This document shows, one piece after another, positions 16,425 through 25,245 of a stretch of 64,000 bases of DNA. The stretch is taken from the NCBI RefSeq assembly GCF_004006015.1, contig NZ_CP034766.1:3567001-3631000 (forward strand), in the 5' to 3' direction. The notes beneath the pieces are model-generated. The model was not told the DNA's origin, did no database searches, and saw only the letters and a program-made list of their open reading frames with translations. Position 1 is the stretch's first letter, and each line of letters begins with the position of its first letter. This DNA is from Rhodococcus sp. X156 (lineage in GTDB: Bacteria > Actinomycetota > Actinomycetes > Mycobacteriales > Mycobacteriaceae). Both the position numbers and the translations under genes were made by a program.

Positions 16425-17441
16425 GTGTTGCGCAAGACGATGGTGATTGCCGGTGCCGCGCTGGCCGCCGGCGCCGGCCTGTGGCGGACCCAGGCCCACG
16501 CCGACGCCGAGGCGGTGCGGTCCGACCCGCAGGCCCCGCTGCTCGACGACCTCGACGTGCCCGGGGAGCAGCGCTGGGTCACCTCCACCGACGGCACCCG
16601 GCTCAACGTCGAGCTGCACGGACCGGAGGGCGCACCGGTGGTGGTCTTCGCCCACGGCTGGACCTGCTCCACCCGGTACTGGATCCCCCAGGTGCGAGCG
16701 CTCGCCGACACCTACCGGGTGGTCACCTACGACCAGCGCGGGCACGGTGCCAGCGGGAGCAGCCGTGGCCGGTTCACCCCCGAGCTGCTGGCCGCCGACC
16801 TCGAGGCCGTGCTCGAGAACGTGCTGGCGCCGGAGGAGCAGGCGGTGCTGGTGGGGCACAGCATGGGCGCGATGAGCATCGTGGCGTGGGCCGGGCAGCA
16901 GCCCGACCAGGTCTCCCGCCGCGTCCGGCGGGTGCTGCTGGCCAGCACCGCGCTGGACTCGCTGCTCACCGAGACCGCCGTGGTGCGCCTGCCCAGCCGC
17001 TTCCCCCGCCTCGCCGAGGCGATCGGCCGCGGCGCGGTGGGCATCCCCACGCCCTTCGGCCCGCCGTCGCCGCTGGCCTACCGCGCGGTCAAGTACGTCG
17101 CGCTCTCGCCCAGCGCCAGCCCGGCCCAGGTCGCCTTCTGCGAGGAGATCGTGCTCAGCAGCCGCACCCGCGACCGCGCCAAGTGGGGCTCAGCGCTGGC
17201 CCGCCTGGACCTGCGCGAGTCGCTCACCCACCTCACCGTGCCCACCACCGTGCTGGTGGGCACCGCCGACCGGCTCACCCCGCCCAGCCACGCCAAGCGG
17301 CTGGCCGAGGCGCTCAAGCGCGACGGCCACCTCGACCTGCTGGTGCAGCTGCCCGGCGTGGGGCACATGTCCAGCGTGGAGAACGTGGACGCCTTCAACG
17401 CCGAGGTGCGCCGGCTGCTGGAGGCCGAGCCCGCCGGCTGA
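16425..17441 (+). CDS. Alpha/beta hydrolase
   Basis: A 338-residue hydrolase. The oxyanion strand is VVFAHGWTCSTRYW, the nucleophile elbow GHSMGA, the acid in VLVGTADRLTPP, and the base in GVGHMSSVEN, so the catalytic triad is complete. A hydrophobic N-terminal segment (MVIAGAALAAGAGLW) without a clear cleavage site suggests membrane attachment or secretion. The substrate is unknown. The GTG at 16425 is preferred because GAGGAGA precedes it; the frame opens at 16335. It converges on the LCP gene with a 27-base gap. Confidence 0.85.
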   Translation: MLRKTMVIAGAALAAGAGLWRTQAHADAEAVRSDPQAPLLDDLDVPGEQRWVTSTDGTRLNVELHGPEGAPVVVFAHGWTCSTRYWIPQVRALADTYRVVTYDQRGHGASGSSRGRFTPELLAADLEAVLENVLAPEEQAVLVGHSMGAMSIVAWAGQQPDQVSRRVRRVLLASTALDSLLTETAVVRLPSRFPRLAEAIGRGAVGIPTPFGPPSPLAYRAVKYVALSPSASPAQVAFCEEIVLSSRTRDRAKWGSALARLDLRESLTHLTVPTTVLVGTADRLTPPSHAKRLAEALKRDGHLDLLVQLPGVGHMSSVENVDAFNAEVRRLLEAEPAG

Positions 17442-17468
17442 CAGAACCGGCGCCGAGGTGCCGCGGGG

Positions 17469-19073
17469 TCAGTCCACGCAGGGGATCCCGGAGCTGTCCG
17501 CCGGCAGCGCCTGGGGTCCGCTCGGGGTGACTGCCGGCGCCGCACCGGCTGGCGCCTCACCAGCCGGCGCCGACGGGGGCGCCAGCCGGGTCCTGGCGTC
17601 CTGCGCCAGTGCGGTGGGGACGCGGAAGCCCTTGCCCAGCACCACCTTCACCCGGCCGATCGGCAATGCCGGGTCGGGGGTGGCCGCCTGGGCACCCAGC
17701 AGCCCGGACACCACGTCGGCAGTGTCGCGCGCTCCCTCGCCGAAGGTCACCGCGGTGGCCTCGGCGGCGGTCACCTCCTGGGCGCCGGCCAGCATCCCGG
17801 CGGCCACCAGTGCCCTGGACACCGTGCTGGCCGCCCCCGAGCCGGCGGCGCTGTGCACGTCCACCGTGTACGGGCCGGCGAAGGCAGGCACTGGCGGATC
17901 CGGGTCCTGCATCCCGAAGGCGATGCGCACCTGCTTGCGCACGGCGGCGGAGTCCACGATGTTCACCGCCTGCCCGTCCACGGTGTCGAAGCGCTCCACT
18001 GGCAGGGTGGCGAACTCGACGTTGCCCCCGGTGAGGTTGGTGGCCTGCTGGACGAACGTGGGGATGTCCCACCCGGCGGAGAGCACCACGTCCTGCTTGA
18101 CCACCTCGATCAGGCTCTGCAGCTGGGAGAAGTTGGTGAAGGTCCCGGCCCTGCTCAGCTTGTGGGTGACCGAGGCCAGGAAGGCCTGCTGGCGGCGGGT
18201 GCGGTCCAGGTCGCCGTTGGCCAGCCCGTGGCGCTGCCGCACGAAGGCCAGCGCCTGGGCACCGTTGAGCGTCTGGCGCCCGGCCACGAAGTCCGCCCCG
18301 GAGTAGTAGAGGTCGCGCACCGGGTTGTTCAGGCACACCTCCACCCCGTTGAGGGCGGTGGCCATGTCGTAGAACCCAGCCAGGTTCACCTCGGCGAAGT
18401 GGTCGATGGTGACACCCAGGAAGTCCTGCACGGTCTGCACGGTGGACCGCCTACCTGCCTCGCGCCCGGCGCTCTCCAGGGTGCGCCGGTCGGAGACGCC
18501 GGTGCGGGCCAGCTCGTCCTCGGCAGCGACCTTGGCGCGGCCGTAGGCCTCCTTGATCTTGACGTGGTCGCGCCCGGGGATCCCGCGCACCGGCACGTAG
18601 TCGTCGCGCGGGATGGAGAACGCCGCGACCGTGCTCCCGTCCCGGGGGATGTGCATGACGATGAGCGTGTTGGTGTTGTAGCCGCCCTCGGTGCCGTCGC
18701 CGGCGTGCAGCTGCTCGAGCACCTCCGCAGGCAGCTGCTCGCCGTTCTGGTCCTTGCGGGAGTCCAGCCCGATCAGCAGCACGTTCACCGCTCCGTCGGT
18801 GGACGGCGCCACGCCCTCGCCGCTGACCCCGCCAGCCAGCGCGTCCGAGGTGGTCATGCCCTGCGTGACGTCGCGCAGCACGTACCAGCCCACGCCGGTG
18901 CAGGCCACCACCGCCAGCGAGCAGAGCAGGGCCACCGACTGCAGCAGCAGCGACGCTGCCCGGCTGCGGCCGGCGGCCCGGAGGCGGTGACGGCCGCTCT
19001 GCTGCGGGGCCGGGCGAGCGTCCAATGGCATGCCTTCCGCACAGGGAGTAGTCCTGAGTATCTCGTGGTTCAC
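17469..19073 (-). CDS. LytR-CpsA-Psr (LCP) family wall-polymer ligase with LytR_C domain
   Basis: A 534-residue membrane-anchored protein with a short cytoplasmic basic N-terminus, one helix near residues 42-66 (LLLQSVALLCSLAVVACTG), and an LCP domain at about 95-330. The domain carries the NVLLIGLDSR and SIPRDDYVPV signatures, DHFAEVNLAGFYDMATALNGVEVC and the QALAFVRQRHG motif. A LytR_C domain follows at about 390-480, then an Ala/Pro-rich tail. LCP enzymes attach arabinogalactan or other polymers to peptidoglycan from polyprenyl-phosphate donors outside the membrane. The start is the GTG at 19073; an ATG at 19031 is an alternative with GGAAGG too close. It is divergent from murT. Confidence 0.88.
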   Translation of the reverse strand: MNHEILRTTPCAEGMPLDARPAPQQSGRHRLRAAGRSRAASLLLQSVALLCSLAVVACTGVGWYVLRDVTQGMTTSDALAGGVSGEGVAPSTDGAVNVLLIGLDSRKDQNGEQLPAEVLEQLHAGDGTEGGYNTNTLIVMHIPRDGSTVAAFSIPRDDYVPVRGIPGRDHVKIKEAYGRAKVAAEDELARTGVSDRRTLESAGREAGRRSTVQTVQDFLGVTIDHFAEVNLAGFYDMATALNGVEVCLNNPVRDLYYSGADFVAGRQTLNGAQALAFVRQRHGLANGDLDRTRRQQAFLASVTHKLSRAGTFTNFSQLQSLIEVVKQDVVLSAGWDIPTFVQQATNLTGGNVEFATLPVERFDTVDGQAVNIVDSAAVRKQVRIAFGMQDPDPPVPAFAGPYTVDVHSAAGSGAASTVSRALVAAGMLAGAQEVTAAEATAVTFGEGARDTADVVSGLLGAQAATPDPALPIGRVKVVLGKGFRVPTALAQDARTRLAPPSAPAGEAPAGAAPAVTPSGPQALPADSSGIPCVD

Positions 19074-19209
19074 CTGTGATTACCGTGAGTCCGGCCACTG
19101 CGCGTCCTCGCGTCCTGGTGGGCGGACACGCCCCTGTGACGCACGCACCGTGGCGTGTCGCTTTTGCCCCGGCTAGATCCGCTCTGCCCGCCCCGCATAA
19201 TGAGTAGCG

Positions 19210-20508
19210 ATGACTACTGCTCCGCTTCCCGACGCCCCCCTGCAGCCGCCCGTGGGGCCGCTCGCTGCTGCGCCCAGCGCACCGCGCCTGCCCCTGCGCA
19301 CGGCGCTCGCGGTGCGCGCAGGCCGGGCCACCGCCTGGCTGTCCCGCCGCACCGGCCGCGGCGCCGGGCGCATCATCGGCGGGCGCGTCACCCTCGCCCT
19401 GGAGCCGGACGCGCTGCGCAAGCTCACGGCCGGGCGCCAGGTCGTGCTGGTCACCGGCACCAACGGCAAGACCACCACCACGGCCATGACCGCCTCGGTG
19501 CTGCGCCAGCTGGCCGACGTCGCCACCAACGACGACGGCGCGAACATGCCCGACGGGCTGGTGGCCGCACTGTGCGCGGCCCCGCGCGCGCCGTTCGCGG
19601 TGCTGGAGGTGGACGAGCCCTACGTGCCCGCCGTCATCGACGCCACCGACCCCGCCGTGCTGGTGCTGCTGAACTTCAGCCGGGACCAGCTCGACCGGGT
19701 GGGCGAGGTCAGCCACCTCGACGCCAGGCTGAGAGAGGCACTGGGCCGCCACCCCGCTTGCACCGTGGTGGCCAACGCCGACGACCCGGTGGTGGTGTCC
19801 TCCGCCGGCAGCGCCAACCCGGCGGAGTGGGTCAGCGGCGACGCGCTGTGGCTGCACGACTCCACCACCTGCCCGCGCTGCGCCCGGGTGCTCGTGCGCG
19901 ACGGCCGGCACTGGGCCTGCGAGTGCGGGCTGCGCCGCCCCGAGGCCGGCTGGACGGTGACCGACACCGAGCTGCTGCGCGGGGGCGCCGTCCTGCCGCT
20001 GTCGGTGTCGCTGCCGGGCCGGTTCAACCGGTTCAACGCGGTCACCGCCATCGCCGCGGCCAACACCCTGGGCGCCGACCTGGACGCCGCCGTCGCGCTG
20101 ATGGGGCAGATGGGCGCGGTCAGCGGCCGCTACAGCACCGTCACCCTGCAGGGCCGTGAGCTGCGGTTCCTGCTGTCCAAGAACCCGGCGGGCGCCACCG
20201 AGACGCTGCACATGCTCAGCGCCACCGACACCCCCGTGGTGGTGGCCATCAACGGCCGCGAGGCCGACGGCCGGGACCTCTCGTGGCTGTGGGACGTGCC
20301 GTTCGAGGAGCTCACCGGCCGCACCGTGATCGCCACCGGCGAGCGGTGCCAGGACCTGTCCGTGCGGCTGAGCTACGCCGGTGTGCAGCACGAGACCGTG
20401 CCGGTGCCGCGGCAGGCCTTGCTGCACGCACCAGAGGGGACCGTGGACGTGTTCGCGAACTACACCGCCTTCCGAGAGCTGATCGCGGAGGTGACTCCCA
20501 GTGCCTGA
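19210..20508 (+). CDS. murT: Lipid II isoglutaminyl synthase, MurT subunit
   Basis: A 432-residue Mur-ligase-like subunit with the ATP loop GTNGKTTT at residues 83-90. A MurT-specific zinc ribbon follows, Cys221-x2-Cys224 and Cys237-x-Cys239. The C-terminal DUF1727 region ends in EELTGRTVIATGERCQDLSVRLSYAGV. With GatD it amidates the second residue of the lipid II stem peptide, turning D-glutamate to D-isoglutamine. The ATG at 19210 lacks a ribosome-binding site, and CATAAT (19195-19200) fits a leaderless promoter. It overlaps gatD by eight bases. Confidence 0.95.
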   Translation: MTTAPLPDAPLQPPVGPLAAAPSAPRLPLRTALAVRAGRATAWLSRRTGRGAGRIIGGRVTLALEPDALRKLTAGRQVVLVTGTNGKTTTTAMTASVLRQLADVATNDDGANMPDGLVAALCAAPRAPFAVLEVDEPYVPAVIDATDPAVLVLLNFSRDQLDRVGEVSHLDARLREALGRHPACTVVANADDPVVVSSAGSANPAEWVSGDALWLHDSTTCPRCARVLVRDGRHWACECGLRRPEAGWTVTDTELLRGGAVLPLSVSLPGRFNRFNAVTAIAAANTLGADLDAAVALMGQMGAVSGRYSTVTLQGRELRFLLSKNPAGATETLHMLSATDTPVVVAINGREADGRDLSWLWDVPFEELTGRTVIATGERCQDLSVRLSYAGVQHETVPVPRQALLHAPEGTVDVFANYTAFRELIAEVTPSA

Positions 20509-21214
20509 CTCCGAGATCACCATCGCGATGCTCTACCCGAGCCTGCTGAGCACCTACGGTGACCGCGGCAACGCCCAGGTGCTGCTGCGCCGGCTGGAGT
20601 GGCGCGGCATCAGCGCCCGGGTGCTCGACGTCGACCTCGACGCCGACATCCCGGAGAGTGCCGACATCTACCTGCTCGGCGGGGGCGAGGACGGTCCCGG
20701 CCGCACCGCCGCCGCCCTGCTGGCCCAGCAGCCGGCGTTCAGCCGCGCGGTGCAGGCGGGTCGCCCGGTGCTCGCGGTGTGCGCGGGCATGCAGCTGATG
20801 GGCCACCACGTCGGCGAGCTGGAGGGCGGCTACCGCGGCCTCGGCCTGCTGGACGTCACCACCACCATCACCGCGCCCACCCGCACCATCGGCGAGATCG
20901 CGGTGCGCCCGGACGGCGACTGGTCCACCGAGCTGATCTCCGGCTTCGAGAACCACCGCGGCTCCACCGCCATCGGGCCCGACGCACGCCCGCTGGGCCG
21001 TGTGGTGCACGGCGTGGGCAACGGTGCCGGCGAGCCCGTGGAGGGCGCCTGCGCCGGCCACATCATCGCCACCTACCTGCACGGGCCGGTGCTGGCCCGC
21101 AACCCACACCTGGCCGACCGGCTGCTGGAGTGGGCGGTGGGCGCCCCGCTGGAGCCGCTGCCGATGCCGAACATCGACGAGCTCCGGCGGGAGCGCCTCG
21201 CCCGCGTCCGCTAG
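20501..21214 (+). CDS. gatD: Lipid II isoglutaminyl synthase, GatD glutaminase subunit
   Basis: A 237-residue class-I glutamine amidotransferase-like subunit. The nucleophile Cys94 lies in AVCAGMQLMG and the catalytic His194 in ATYLHGPVLARNP. GGGEDGPGR forms the oxyanion region. It supplies ammonia from glutamine to MurT. The GTG start at 20501 lies inside the end of murT, giving strict coupling. It ends against the convergent SDR gene with no gap. Confidence 0.95.
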   Translation: MPDSEITIAMLYPSLLSTYGDRGNAQVLLRRLEWRGISARVLDVDLDADIPESADIYLLGGGEDGPGRTAAALLAQQPAFSRAVQAGRPVLAVCAGMQLMGHHVGELEGGYRGLGLLDVTTTITAPTRTIGEIAVRPDGDWSTELISGFENHRGSTAIGPDARPLGRVVHGVGNGAGEPVEGACAGHIIATYLHGPVLARNPHLADRLLEWAVGAPLEPLPMPNIDELRRERLARVR

Positions 21215-22051
21215 CTAGGCGGTCACCCTCGCCGCGACGCCCGCGTCCACCGGCACCACGATGCCGGTGAGGTGGGCACTGGCCTCCGCGGTGAGGAACA
21301 GCACCACCCGGCTGACCTCCTCGGACTCGATCGCGGGGACCGGCTGCACGTGCAACGACGCGAACACCGGCGCGACGTCGTCCCAGGTCGGGTTCTCCAG
21401 GTCACCGCGCATGAGGTGGTACATGGTGTCGTTGTGGATCATCGGGGTGGAGATGTTGCCCGGGGCCACCGCGTTCACGGTGATGCCGTTGTAGGCCAGG
21501 TCCTGAGCGGCCGACTTGGTGATGCCGATGACGCCCCACTTGGACGCGGAGTAGCCGATCATCCCGGGTCCGCCCTGGCGGCCGAGCATGGACGAGACCG
21601 TGACGATCCGGCCGTAGCCGCGCTCGATCATTCCCGGCGCCACCGCGGTGATGGTGTTGAAGACGCCGGTGAGGTTGGAGCCGATCACCTCGTCCCACTG
21701 CTCGGTGGTCAGGGTCTGCACCCCGCCCATCACCGAGACGCCGGCGTTGGCCACGGCGATGTCGATCTTGCCCAGCTCGGACTCCGCCCGGGCCACCAGC
21801 GCCTCCAGCGCGGGCCGGTCGGCGGTGTCCAGCTTCTGCGAGATGCACCGGCGCCCCAGGTCGGTCACCATCTTCTCGGTCTCGGCGAGCTCGGCCTCGG
21901 TGGCCAAGGGGTAGCGGACGGCAGGGCTGTCCTCGCAGCGGTCACAGATGACCAGGTCGGCACCGCGCTCGGCGTAGGCCAGGGCGTGGGCCCGGCCCTG
22001 CCCGCGGGCGGCTCCGGTCACGAGCGCCACGCGACCCTGAAAATCGTCCAT
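21215..22051 (-). CDS. Mycofactocin-coupled short-chain dehydrogenase
   Basis: A 278-residue SDR with the cofactor loop VTGAARGQGRAHALAYAERGADLV, the NAG motif NAGVS, and the catalytic Ser region SSML with YSASK. The insertion after the second strand (ICDRCEDSPAVRYPLATEAELAETEKMV) is the mark of the mycofactocin-associated SDR group. In that group NAD(H) is bound tightly and electrons are passed to the peptide cofactor mycofactocin. It therefore predicts a mft cluster elsewhere in the genome. Substrates are usually secondary alcohols, terpenoids or steroids. The ATG at 22051 has GAGGAG upstream; longer frames lack one. Confidence 0.85.
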   Translation of the reverse strand: MDDFQGRVALVTGAARGQGRAHALAYAERGADLVICDRCEDSPAVRYPLATEAELAETEKMVTDLGRRCISQKLDTADRPALEALVARAESELGKIDIAVANAGVSVMGGVQTLTTEQWDEVIGSNLTGVFNTITAVAPGMIERGYGRIVTVSSMLGRQGGPGMIGYSASKWGVIGITKSAAQDLAYNGITVNAVAPGNISTPMIHNDTMYHLMRGDLENPTWDDVAPVFASLHVQPVPAIESEEVSRVVLFLTAEASAHLTGIVVPVDAGVAARVTA

Positions 22052-22195
22052 TACGAGCTCCTCTGGTGATGACGTGTCGGCCACGTCGTCGTGACCGACA
22101 GCACTCATTGCACAGAGGTGCACCGACAGCGTCAAGCATCGCGCCCACCGCGGTGCCGGCGAGGGCTACCCATCCCGGTCACGACCCGGTAGCGT

Positions 22196-22219
22196 ATGCA
22201 TACATGCGCATGAATGCAT
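22196..22219 (+). promoter_or_regulatory. 24-bp near-perfect palindrome before the CDF exporter
   Basis: The left arm 22196-22207 (ATGCATACATGC) and the right arm 22208-22219 (GCATGAATGCAT) match in 11 of 12 positions. This is the size and symmetry of an ArsR/SmtB- or TetR-type operator. It lies 43 bases before the ATG of a metal exporter, so metal-responsive control is a reasonable inference. Confidence 0.6.
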
Positions 22220-22261
22220 CACCTTGCCAGTCCGGTCTCGCGGCGGGGACCGTGGCGAGCC

Positions 22262-23227
22262 ATGGGTGAGACGCACGCAGAGCCCCGTCGCGAGGGCCGC
22301 AAGCACGAGGGGCGCAGTCACCAGGGGCACAGCCACGGGGTGGCGGCCAACGCCGACCGCCGATACCTGGCCATCGCGCTGGTGCTGCTGCTGGGCTTCA
22401 TGGCCGTCGAGGTGGTGGTGGCGCTGGTGTCCGGCTCGCTGGCCCTGCTCGCCGACGCCGGCCACATGCTCACCGACGCCGGCGCGATCGCGGCGTCCAT
22501 CTGGGCGCTGAACCTGGCCGCCAGGCCCGCCCGTGGGGTGTGGACGTTCGGCTTCAAGCGCGCCGAGATCCTCTCCGCTGCCGTCAACGGCATCACCTTG
22601 CTGGTGGTCGGGCTGCTGGTGGCCGTGGAGTCGGTGGACCGGCTGATCCACCCACCGGAGGTGGAGGGCGGGCTGGTGCTGGTGGTGGCGATCGTCGGCG
22701 TCGTGGTGAACCTGGCCGCCACCTGGGTGCTCGGCCGCGCCAACCGCACCAGCCTCAACGTGGAGGGCGCGTTCCAGCACGTGCTGACCGACCTCTACGC
22801 GTTCCTCGCCACCGCGGTGGCCGCCGCGGTCATCATGGCCACCGGCTTCACCCGCGCCGACGCCATCGCCTCGCTGGTGGTGGTGGCCCTGATGCTGCGG
22901 GCGGCCTACAGCTTGCTGCGAGCCTCGGGGCGCATCCTGCTGGAGGCGGCACCGGAGCAGGTGGACCTGCCCGCGCTGCGCAGCCACCTGCTGGAGATCG
23001 AGCACGTCACCGACGTGCACGACCTGCACGCCTGGAGCGTCACCTCCGACCTGCCCGCGCTGAGCGCGCACGTGGTGGTGGCCGACGGCTGCTTCGACAG
23101 CGGGCACTGCCCGCAGATCCTGGACCAGCTGCAGGCCTGCCTGCGCGGGCACTTCGACGTGGAGCACTCCACCTTCCAGCTGGAGCCGGCCGGGCACGCC
23201 GACCACGAGGACGGCGCCCACCCCTGA
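22262..23227 (+). CDS. Cation diffusion facilitator (zinc/cadmium-type exporter)
   Basis: A 321-residue CDF transporter with a His-rich cytoplasmic N-terminus (HQGHSHG) and six membrane helices. Metal-site motifs are HxxxD in helix II (DAGHMLTD) and HxxxD in helix V (QHVLTDLY), the pattern of Zn/Cd/Co CDFs. A soluble domain follows with VTDVHDLHAWS, typical of ZitB/CzcD-like proteins, and a His-rich end. It pumps divalent metal out of the cytoplasm by proton exchange. The ATG at 22262 is preferred; an ATG at 22214 falls within the palindrome. It is probably metal-induced through the upstream site. Confidence 0.92.
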   Translation: MGETHAEPRREGRKHEGRSHQGHSHGVAANADRRYLAIALVLLLGFMAVEVVVALVSGSLALLADAGHMLTDAGAIAASIWALNLAARPARGVWTFGFKRAEILSAAVNGITLLVVGLLVAVESVDRLIHPPEVEGGLVLVVAIVGVVVNLAATWVLGRANRTSLNVEGAFQHVLTDLYAFLATAVAAAVIMATGFTRADAIASLVVVALMLRAAYSLLRASGRILLEAAPEQVDLPALRSHLLEIEHVTDVHDLHAWSVTSDLPALSAHVVVADGCFDSGHCPQILDQLQACLRGHFDVEHSTFQLEPAGHADHEDGAHP

Positions 23228-23231
23228 CGGC

Positions 23232-25103
23232 CTAGAGGTTGTTCAGGTCGACCTTGGCCACCTGGCGCGCCAGCGCCGGGGTGAGCCGCGACATGGCCAG
23301 GAACACCTTGGACTCCGCGGTGATGGTGGCGACGGGGGTGTTGCGGTAGGTCGCCTCCACGATGTGCCGCGCCGCCCGCTCCGGGGTGTAGTTGCGCCGG
23401 CCGTAGGACTGCACCGCGTGCTCGCGCCGCTTCTCCTGCGCGGCCGGGCTCAGTCCCACGTGCTCGGTGCTGCGGGAGATGTCGGTGTCGATGAAACCCG
23501 GGCAGATCGCCACCGCCCCGACCCCGTCCGGGCCCAGCTCGGCCCGCAGGCACTGGGTGAGCATGAGCACGGCGGCCTTGGTGGTGGCGTAGGCAGGGTA
23601 GGTGCGCGAGGGTGCGTAGGCCGCCGCCGACGCGATGTTCACGATGCGTCCGCCCTGCCCGCGCTGCACCATCTGCGCCCCGAACAGCCGGGACCCGTGA
23701 ATGACGCCCCACAGGTTGATGTCCACGATGCGCTGCCAGTCGGCGTCGGTGGTGGCCAGGAACGGGCCGGCCATGCCGATGCCCGCGTTGTTCACCACCA
23801 CGTCCGGCACCCCGTGCTCGGTGCGCACCTGCTCGGCGAAGCTGGCGAAGGCCTCGCCGTCAGCCACGTCCAGGTGGTAGGCCGCCGCACTCACCCCGTG
23901 CCGACGGGCCTGGTCCACGGTCTCGGCGGCCGCGTCGTCGTCGAGGTCGGCCACCACCACGTCGGCGCCCTGGCGGGCGAAGGTCAGCGCCGTCTCCCGG
24001 CCCATGCCGCGGCCACCGCCGGTGACCACCACCAGCTGACCGGCGAAGCGCCGGCCCTCCAGCGCTGACGCGTGCGCCACCGCCAGGTCACGAGCCTGCG
24101 TGCCGTGCTCGACGTGCTCCACCAGCTCGCTGGTGCAGCGGGCGATGACGTCGGGGCGGCTGCTGACCACCCAGTGCCCGCCGGCGATCGTGCGGGTGCG
24201 CAGGTCGGACACCCACGGTGCGGGCGCCTCGGTCTGCATCGCGGCGGTGACGTAGCTGTCGCCGCTGGGGGCGAGCACCTGCACCGGCACGTCGGTGCGC
24301 TGCTCCGTGGGCCCGCCGATGCGCGAGCCCATGTTGGCGCGGTAGAGCTGCAGCCCGTTGATCTTGTCCGCGGTGGACCGGTGCGGGCGCACGTGCCGCC
24401 CGCTCGGGCTCTGGTGCCTGCGGATGTCGAGCTCCACCATCTGGTCGAGCACACCGGCGCGGCACGCCAGCTCCGGCAGCAGCGGCAGCTGGAAGAAGCC
24501 GATGTAGGTGGAGTGCAGCACCTGGCGCGCCAGTGCCTTCAGTGCGCGCGGGCTGGGCCGCAGCTGGTCGCGCATCCAGGCGCCCACGTGGTCCAGGCTG
24601 GGGCCGGAGACGGAGGTGAAGGAGGCGATGCGCCCGGCCAGGCGCGCCCCGGTCACCGAGTGCCAGGTCTGGATGGAGCCCCAGTCGTGGGCCAGCAGGT
24701 GCACGGGCCGCTCCGGGGAGACGGCGTCCACCACGGCGGCCAGGTCGGCGGCCAGCTGCTCCATCCGGTAGGCGCTGCGGCCGCGGGGCTTGTCGGAGTC
24801 GCCGGCGCCGCGGACGTCGTAGGTGACCACCCGGTAGCGCTGGCGCAGCTCGGCGACCACCCCGTCCCACACCGAGCTGTTGTCCGGGTAGCCGTGCACG
24901 CAGACCACCGTGGGCACGTCCGGGTCGGTGCCCCGCCCCGCGGGGTCCCGCACCTCGTGCACGTGCACGGCCAGGCCGACGCCGTCGGTGGAGACCACCC
25001 GGCGAGTGCTGCGACCGGGCTTCGGTCGCTCTGCCGCGGTACCGCGGCCCGCCGTCGTCACGCTGCCGGCCCCGGCACTGCTCATGTCTCTGCTCGCATC
25101 CAC
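23232..25103 (-). CDS. ephD: EphD-like fusion: epoxide hydrolase (alpha/beta) plus short-chain dehydrogenase
   Basis: A 623-residue two-domain enzyme. Residues 35-325 are an alpha/beta hydrolase with CVHGYPDNSSVW and a nucleophile elbow AHDWGS, where Asp140 replaces Ser as in epoxide hydrolases. Residues 340-623 are an SDR domain with VVTGGGRGMGRETAL, NNAGIGMAG, an SAAAY region and YATTK. This is the domain order of mycobacterial EphD, linked to oxygenated mycolic acid or epoxide metabolism. The start is taken as the GTG at 25103, with AAAGG upstream; an ATG at 25085 is possible. It ends four bases from the CDF gene, convergent. Confidence 0.85.
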   Translation of the reverse strand: MDASRDMSSAGAGSVTTAGRGTAAERPKPGRSTRRVVSTDGVGLAVHVHEVRDPAGRGTDPDVPTVVCVHGYPDNSSVWDGVVAELRQRYRVVTYDVRGAGDSDKPRGRSAYRMEQLAADLAAVVDAVSPERPVHLLAHDWGSIQTWHSVTGARLAGRIASFTSVSGPSLDHVGAWMRDQLRPSPRALKALARQVLHSTYIGFFQLPLLPELACRAGVLDQMVELDIRRHQSPSGRHVRPHRSTADKINGLQLYRANMGSRIGGPTEQRTDVPVQVLAPSGDSYVTAAMQTEAPAPWVSDLRTRTIAGGHWVVSSRPDVIARCTSELVEHVEHGTQARDLAVAHASALEGRRFAGQLVVVTGGGRGMGRETALTFARQGADVVVADLDDDAAAETVDQARRHGVSAAAYHLDVADGEAFASFAEQVRTEHGVPDVVVNNAGIGMAGPFLATTDADWQRIVDINLWGVIHGSRLFGAQMVQRGQGGRIVNIASAAAYAPSRTYPAYATTKAAVLMLTQCLRAELGPDGVGAVAICPGFIDTDISRSTEHVGLSPAAQEKRREHAVQSYGRRNYTPERAARHIVEATYRNTPVATITAESKVFLAMSRLTPALARQVAKVDLNNL

Positions 25104-25245
25104 CGTCGTGACCTTTCGGCAGGCCCTGCGAAGTGTCAACCGCAGCCAGCGGTGGGAATCAGTCCCAGTTGCTCCTACCGTCGGTGAGGGAGGCCCACCG
25201 ACGCCGTCGCCCGGGAGCGGCGACGTCACCGAAGGGAGGCAGGCC

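Noticed and set aside
20023-20036. TTCAACCGGTTCAA, matching the TnnAACnnGTTnnA core of KstR
   Set aside because: It lies deep inside murT and encodes the conserved Phe-Asn-Arg-Phe-Asn stretch. There is no promoter context.
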